NCBI GenBank assembly: GCA_910585755.1
Contig: CAJUFH010000023.1
Location: 1 to 39,248 of the forward strand
Direction: 5' to 3'
Length of the DNA stretch: 39,248 nt
Origin: an uncultured Muribaculaceae bacterium
GTDB taxonomy: Bacteria; Bacteroidota; Bacteroidia; Bacteroidales; Muribaculaceae
In this document: positions 35,000 through 39,248 of the stretch, in pieces
Layout of the letters: each line of letters begins with the position of its first letter
Position numbering within the stretch: the first letter of the stretch is position 1
The notes under the pieces: model-generated
Told to the model about the DNA's origin: nothing
Databases searched by the model: none
What the model saw: the letters and a program-made list of their open reading frames with translations, nothing else
Program-made: the position numbers and the translations under genes

Positions 35000-36868
35000 T
35001 CAGTTGGGGGAGCCGAAGAGGCGGCGGATGAGGTCGGGGCGGTGGAGGCGGCGGAGAGAGGCGGTGATGCCGGCTCGGTAGGCGCGGTCATACCAGAAGA
35101 AGTACTGGCGCTGGGCGAGCTTCTCCGCCGGGCGGGTCGCGGTGTAGACCTTCTTGCCGGTATAGGGGTGGTAGCCGGTATAGTAGATTTCCGTCGCGAC
35201 CGTCATCGGGGTGGGGGTGAAGTCCTGGATTTGCTCGAGATGGATGCCGAGGTCGCGGGTCTTGACGGCCAGCTCGGCCATGTCGACCTCGCGGCATCCG
35301 GGATGCGAGGAGATGAAGTAGGGGATAAGCTGCTGGCGCAGGTTCTCCCGGGAGTTGATGCGGTCGAAGATGGCCTTGAACTGGTAGAACTGCTTGAATG
35401 AGGGCTTGCGCATCTGCTCGAGGACGTGATCCTCGGTATGCTCGGGAGCTACTTTAAGTCGGCCGCTGACGTGGTTGCGAATCAGTTCCTCGTTGTAGGC
35501 GCGGTTGGCGGCATCTGTTTTCTGGTCGCCGGTATGGTGCATCGAGAGGTCGTAGCGCACGCCGCTCCCGACAAACGATTTCTTCACACCGGGGAGGGCG
35601 TCGACCTCCCGGTAGATTTCGAGCAGGTGGCTGTGGTTGGTGTCAAGGTTGGGGCAGGGAAGGGGGTGGAGGCAGCTCGGGCGTAGGCACTTGGCGCATA
35701 TTCCCTTGTCTTTTCCCCCGAGGCGGTACATGTTGGCCGAGGGGCCTCCGAGGTCGCTGATATATCCCTTGAAGTCGGGCATGCGGGTAACCTGGCGCGC
35801 CTCGCGGAGAATCGACTCCTTGCTGCGCGAGGCGATGAACTTCCCCTGGTGGGCCGAGATGGTGCAGAAGGCGCATCCCCCGAAACAACCGCGGTGGAGG
35901 TTGACGGAGTGGCGTATCATCTCGTAGGCCGGAATCCGTTTTCCCTTGTAGCGGGGATGGGGGAGGCGGGTGTAGGAGAGGTCGAAGGAGCGGTCGATTT
36001 CCTCCGTCGTCATCGGGGGGTACATCGGGTTGACGCGCGCTACGCGGCCGGGCGACTGCTCCTGCCAGAGGGTCGCTCCGGCGAAGCGGTTGCTCTGCTG
36101 CTCGATATGCTTGAAGTTGGATGATTGCAGGCGTTTGTCGCGGAGGCAGTCGGCGTAGGAGCTGAGTATTATGTTGTCGCTGTCGGCGGCGGGGGCGGCG
36201 TCCTCCCAGACGACTGTCTGCGGGACGTCCTTTATTTCGGCGACAGGGATTCCGGCCTCGATCCGGCGGGCTACTTCGAGCACCGGCTTCTCACCCATGC
36301 CGTAGATAATCATGTCGACGGGAGCGTCGGCGAGAATCGAGGGGCGGAGACGGTCCTGCCAGTAGTCGTAATGGCTGAGGCGGCGCAGCGATGCCTCGAT
36401 TCCCCCGGCGATAATCGGAACGTCGGGGAAGAGGCGGCGCAGAATTTCGGAATAGACGATGGTCGGATAGTCGGGGCGCATGCCGTGGCGGCCGTCGGGG
36501 GTGTACGCGTCGTCGCTCCGGCGGCGCCGGGCGGCGGTATAGTGGTTCACCATCGAGTCCATCGCGCCGGGGGATATGCCGAAAAATAGACGCGGGCGGC
36601 CGAACTTGCGGAAGTCGCGGAGATCGTCCTGCCAGTTGGGCTGCGGGACGATCGCGACCCGGTAACCACCGACCTCCATCAGAGTGCGCCCGATGACGGC
36701 GGCTCCGAACGAGGGGTGGTCGACGTACGCGTCTCCCGAGAATATTACCACGTCGACCTCCTCCCAGCCGAGCGCCTTCATCTCCTTGACGGAGGTCGGG
36801 AGCCAGTCGGTAGGCTTGTGGATGTCGGGCGCGGGAGCCGCTTGTTTGTTCTTATGCTTGTCTGCCAT
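35000..36868 (-). CDS. ygiQ: YgiQ-family radical SAM protein
   Basis: The 622-residue protein has the radical-SAM cysteine motif in HRGCFGGCAFCTISAHQG, where CxxxCxxC binds the 4Fe-4S cluster. The N-terminal part (VVIFSGDAYVDHPSFGAAVIGR) is the B12-binding-like domain of the family. YISDLGGPSANMYR and PGCREVDMAELA are also YgiQ signatures. A later Cys cluster (CAKCLRPSCLHPLPCPN) is a further family feature. The biochemical role of YgiQ is not established. Its start codon overlaps the uvrB stop by one base (TGATG), so the two genes are translationally coupled. Confidence 0.95.
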   Translation of the reverse strand: MADKHKNKQAAPAPDIHKPTDWLPTSVKEMKALGWEEVDVVIFSGDAYVDHPSFGAAVIGRTLMEVGGYRVAIVPQPNWQDDLRDFRKFGRPRLFFGISPGAMDSMVNHYTAARRRRSDDAYTPDGRHGMRPDYPTIVYSEILRRLFPDVPIIAGGIEASLRRLSHYDYWQDRLRPSILADAPVDMIIYGMGEKPVLEVARRIEAGIPVAEIKDVPQTVVWEDAAPAADSDNIILSSYADCLRDKRLQSSNFKHIEQQSNRFAGATLWQEQSPGRVARVNPMYPPMTTEEIDRSFDLSYTRLPHPRYKGKRIPAYEMIRHSVNLHRGCFGGCAFCTISAHQGKFIASRSKESILREARQVTRMPDFKGYISDLGGPSANMYRLGGKDKGICAKCLRPSCLHPLPCPNLDTNHSHLLEIYREVDALPGVKKSFVGSGVRYDLSMHHTGDQKTDAANRAYNEELIRNHVSGRLKVAPEHTEDHVLEQMRKPSFKQFYQFKAIFDRINSRENLRQQLIPYFISSHPGCREVDMAELAVKTRDLGIHLEQIQDFTPTPMTVATEIYYTGYHPYTGKKVYTATRPAEKLAQRQYFFWYDRAYRAGITASLRRLHRPDLIRRLFGSPN

Positions 36869-38943
36869 CAGTTCAGGTTTTTAAGCAGCCCTTCCATCTT
36901 GATAATCTCGTCGCGCAGGCGCGCCGCCTCCATGAACTCCATATTTTTCGCCGCGGCGGTCATTTCGGAGCGCATGCGGGTTATGGAGCGGCGCATCTCG
37001 TCGGCGCTCATATAGGGTATCACGGGGTCCGCGGCGATATTCACGCTCGCGCGGTATTCGCTCTCGTAGGGTACGACCGCGGGGGGTGTCTGGCGGGAAC
37101 CCATTCCGCGGCGCGCGGCTCCGCGGGGTGTCTCCTCCGCGTCCTCCTTGTCGAGGCCGATGATGCGGTTGCGGGCCTTGATGATGGCCTGGGGGGTGAT
37201 GCCGTGCTCCTCGTTGTAGGCGAGCTGCTTGGCGCGGCGTCGCTCCGTCTCCTCGATTGTGAGGCGCATGGAATCGGTTACCTTGTCGGCGTACATTATG
37301 ACCATTCCGTTGAGGTTTCGGGCGGCGCGGCCCACGGTCTGCGTCAGCGACCGGTGGGAGCGGAGGAAACCCTCCTTGTCGGCGTCGATAATGGCCACAA
37401 GCGATACTTCCGGCAGGTCGAGCCCCTCGCGGAGGAGGTTTACGCCAATCAATACGTCGTATGTCCCGGCCCGGAGGTCGTCGAGAATCTTTATGCGGTC
37501 GAGGGTGTCTACGTCGGAGTGGATGTAGGCCGTCTTGATGCGCAGTTTCTGGAAGTAGTCGTTCAGCTCCTCGGCCATGCGCTTGGTGAGGGTGGTTACG
37601 AGCACTCGCTCGTCCTTCTGGCGCCGCTGTTCGATTTCCTCCATCAGGTCGTCGATCTGGTGCTCCGAGGGGCGCACGACAATCAGCGGGTCGAGGAGCC
37701 CGGTTGGGCGGATTACCTGCTCGACGACTACCCCCTCACTCTTCTGAAGCTCATAATCGGCCGGGGTCGCGCTGACGTAGATTGCCTGGTTGGTAAGGCG
37801 CTCGAACTCCTCGAAGCGGAGCGGGCGGTTGTCGAGGGCCGACTCCAGGCGGAAACCGTAGTCGACGAGGTTCTGCTTGCGCGAGAGGTCGCCCCCGTAC
37901 ATGGCGCGGATTTGCGGAATCGTGACGTGGCTCTCGTCGATAATCGTCAGATAATCCTTCGGGAAATAGTCGAGGAGGCAGAAGGGGCGCATCCCCGGCT
38001 GGCGGCCGTCGAAGTAACGGCTGTAATTCTCGATGCCGGGGCAGTGGCCGACCTCGCGGATCATCTCGATGTCGTAGGTCGTGCGCTCGTAGAGGCGCTT
38101 GGCCTCCAGCATCTTCATCTCCTCGTTGAAATATTCGACCTGCCGCCCGAGGTCAAGCTCCATCTGCGCGAGGGCCGAGGCCTGGCGCTCGCGGGAGGTC
38201 ACGAACAGGTTGGCGGGATAGATGCGGAACTGGTCGTGGCTCCCGAGGGGCACGTTGTCAATCGGGTGGAGGGCCGAGATGGACTCGATCTCGTCGCCCC
38301 AGAACACCACGCGCAGCAGTATTTCCTCGTAGGCCAGGCGGATGTCGACCGTGTCACCCTTCACGCGGAAGTTGCCGCGGTTCAGTTCTACTTCGTTGCG
38401 CGAGTAGAGCGATTCGGCCAGGCGGCGCAGGAAGGCGTTTCGGGCGATTTTCTGCCCGACGTGGAGGTCGATCACGTTGGCGTCGAAATCTTCCGGGTTG
38501 CCCATGCCGAACAGGCAGGAAACCGAGCTGACTACCACCACGTCGCGGCGCCCGGAAAGGAGCGCCGACACTGTCGCGAGCCGCAGCTTCTCGATTTCGT
38601 CGTTGATCATCAGGTCCTTCTCGATATACTTGTCGACCGACGGGATGTAGGCCTCCGGCTGGTAGTAGTCGTAGTAGGAGACGAAATACTGCACCGAGTT
38701 TTCGGGGAAGAACTGCTTGAACTCGCCGTATAGCTGCGCGGCGAGGGTCTTGTTGTGGCTGAGAATCAGCGTCGGGCGTTTCACTTCCTGGATGACGTTG
38801 GCCATCGTGAAGGTCTTGCCCGAGCCGGTAACGCCCAAGAGCGTCTGCGCCGGGGTGCCATCGAGCACCCCCCGCGACAACTGGGCGATAGCCTCCGGCT
38901 GGTCGCCGGTCGGCTTATATTGCGAATTTAGCTTGAAATCCAT
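36868..38943 (-). CDS. uvrB: Excinuclease ABC subunit B (UvrB)
   Basis: UvrB is the damage-verifying helicase-like subunit of nucleotide excision repair. The 691-residue protein has Walker A GVTGSGKTFT (about residues 38-47) and the beta-hairpin region YYDYYQPEAYIP. The DESH box is in TIIDESHVTIP. SATPADYEL, and motifs V/VI (LREGLDLPEVSLVAI, QTVGRAARN), follow. The last 35 residues (ARLRDEIIKMEGL) form the UvrC-binding UVR domain. The length is normal. Its minus-strand promoter has the -7 box at 38973-38980. It is followed at once by ygiQ. Confidence 0.98.
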   Translation of the reverse strand: MDFKLNSQYKPTGDQPEAIAQLSRGVLDGTPAQTLLGVTGSGKTFTMANVIQEVKRPTLILSHNKTLAAQLYGEFKQFFPENSVQYFVSYYDYYQPEAYIPSVDKYIEKDLMINDEIEKLRLATVSALLSGRRDVVVVSSVSCLFGMGNPEDFDANVIDLHVGQKIARNAFLRRLAESLYSRNEVELNRGNFRVKGDTVDIRLAYEEILLRVVFWGDEIESISALHPIDNVPLGSHDQFRIYPANLFVTSRERQASALAQMELDLGRQVEYFNEEMKMLEAKRLYERTTYDIEMIREVGHCPGIENYSRYFDGRQPGMRPFCLLDYFPKDYLTIIDESHVTIPQIRAMYGGDLSRKQNLVDYGFRLESALDNRPLRFEEFERLTNQAIYVSATPADYELQKSEGVVVEQVIRPTGLLDPLIVVRPSEHQIDDLMEEIEQRRQKDERVLVTTLTKRMAEELNDYFQKLRIKTAYIHSDVDTLDRIKILDDLRAGTYDVLIGVNLLREGLDLPEVSLVAIIDADKEGFLRSHRSLTQTVGRAARNLNGMVIMYADKVTDSMRLTIEETERRRAKQLAYNEEHGITPQAIIKARNRIIGLDKEDAEETPRGAARRGMGSRQTPPAVVPYESEYRASVNIAADPVIPYMSADEMRRSITRMRSEMTAAAKNMEFMEAARLRDEIIKMEGLLKNLN

Positions 38944-38972
38944 ATCTTCGGAGAGAACATTCTTTTAACCCG

Positions 38973-38980
38973 CAAAGATA
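38973..38980 (-). promoter_or_regulatory. uvrB promoter -7 box (TATCTTTG on minus strand)
   Basis: Plus-strand CAAAGATA reads TATCTTTG toward uvrB, 29 bases before its ATG, matching TAnnTTTG. No convincing -33 TTTG was seen, and the candidate IS element end lies about 40 bases further upstream. Confidence 0.6.
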
Positions 38981-39021
38981 CGAAATTTCCGCGACATACC
39001 CATCGCCCCCGGCGAAGCCCT

Positions 39022-39248
39022 CAGGGCTGGCGCATGAGATTTAGCTAAAATTCAGTCAAAAATTAGGGCACTTATGTGAAATAAGCTTTCGGATATTGCA
39101 TATATCGCTGAGAATAGCTAAATTAGTAATATGCAAGTAGAAATTTTCAGCAAAGTAAAAGACCCGCGAGACTTGGGCAAGGTGAAACATGAGCTTGAAG
39201 ATGTGCTCCGAATGGCGCTCATCGGCGTATTGTGTGACTGTGAGGACT
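39022..39248 (+). mobile_element. Left part of an ISAs1-family insertion sequence, truncated by window end
   Basis: The transposase start at 39131 defines the element. The sequence from 39022 (cagggctggcgcatgag) may be its terminal inverted repeat, because IS ends of this family often begin with CAGGG-like bases, but the right end is outside the window, so the boundary is only a guess. It lies upstream of uvrB. Confidence 0.45.
39131..39248 (+). CDS. ISAs1-family transposase, N-terminal fragment (window edge)
   Basis: The last 118 bases encode MQVEIFSKVKDPRDL, then GKVKHELEDVLRMALIGVLC and DCED, in an open frame to the window end. FS.VKDPR followed by .HELEDVL...L.GVLC is the start of the DDE_Tnp_1-associated domain of ISAs1/H-repeat transposases. 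The catalytic DDE part is beyond the window, so whether it is intact is unknown. Only 39 residues are seen. Confidence 0.8.
   Translation, partial: MQVEIFSKVKDPRDLGKVKHELEDVLRMALIGVLCDCED

Noticed and set aside
37204..38733. 509-residue plus-strand frame opposite uvrB
   Set aside because: UvrB is certain on the minus strand; the antisense frame is Val/Glu/His-rich and has no known motif.

Overview
The window reads as chromosome from a member of the Bacteroidales with fairly high GC, probably Muribaculaceae-like (inference). Supporting signs are Bacteroidetes -7 promoter boxes (TAnnTTTG) ahead of many genes with little visible Shine-Dalgarno sequence, a TonB-dependent receptor next to a lipoprotein, the bifunctional fucose enzyme Fkp, a three-domain-sized IspG, and signal-peptide proteins ending in type A-like sorting domains. 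It is mostly ordinary core genome interrupted by short accessory blocks that look AT-richer.

Layout. 1-1967: the 3' part of der, then recA. 2148-4496: an exported six-hairpin glycosidase on the minus strand. 4497-5072: a gene-free stretch with a 20-bp tandem repeat and two related hairpins. 5073-9409: an accessory patch with a DUF1016/YhcG nuclease-like gene, a secreted pepsin/retropepsin-like protease, a HigBA-type toxin-antitoxin pair and an alpha/beta hydrolase. 9519-11155: an EamA transporter and a secreted protein with a His/Asp-rich tail. 11165-19967: seven tightly packed minus-strand genes, in transcription order TonB receptor, lipoprotein, rpoN, PAP2-like membrane protein, purE, ispG, M16 peptidase. 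20133-22402: a tiny sorting-domain protein, a thioredoxin-fold protein without CxxC, and thiol peroxidase. 22516-28091: fkp, an orphan sensor histidine kinase, an unrecognised 102-residue protein and a RhuM-family gene. 28175-32700: an outer-membrane barrel protein and a 1220-residue multidomain pectin methylesterase. 32771-34952: a compact type II restriction-modification pair with overlapping genes. 35000-38943: ygiQ and uvrB, sharing one base. 39131-39248: the start of an ISAs1-family transposase cut by the window edge.

How it fits together. The glycosidase, pectinesterase, TonB receptor and barrel protein suggest a glycan-using gut commensal. Fkp would feed fucosylation of surface glycans. 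The restriction-modification, toxin-antitoxin, DUF1016 and RhuM genes are separate small defence or mobile-type insertions. I did not find a clearly undescribed multi-gene system. The most unusual signals are the 20-bp tandem repeat, a perfect 28-bp inverted repeat, a paired direct repeat over the pectinesterase promoter, a promoter motif shared by two genes, the His/Asp-tailed secreted protein, and the linking of rpoN to a TonB receptor pair.
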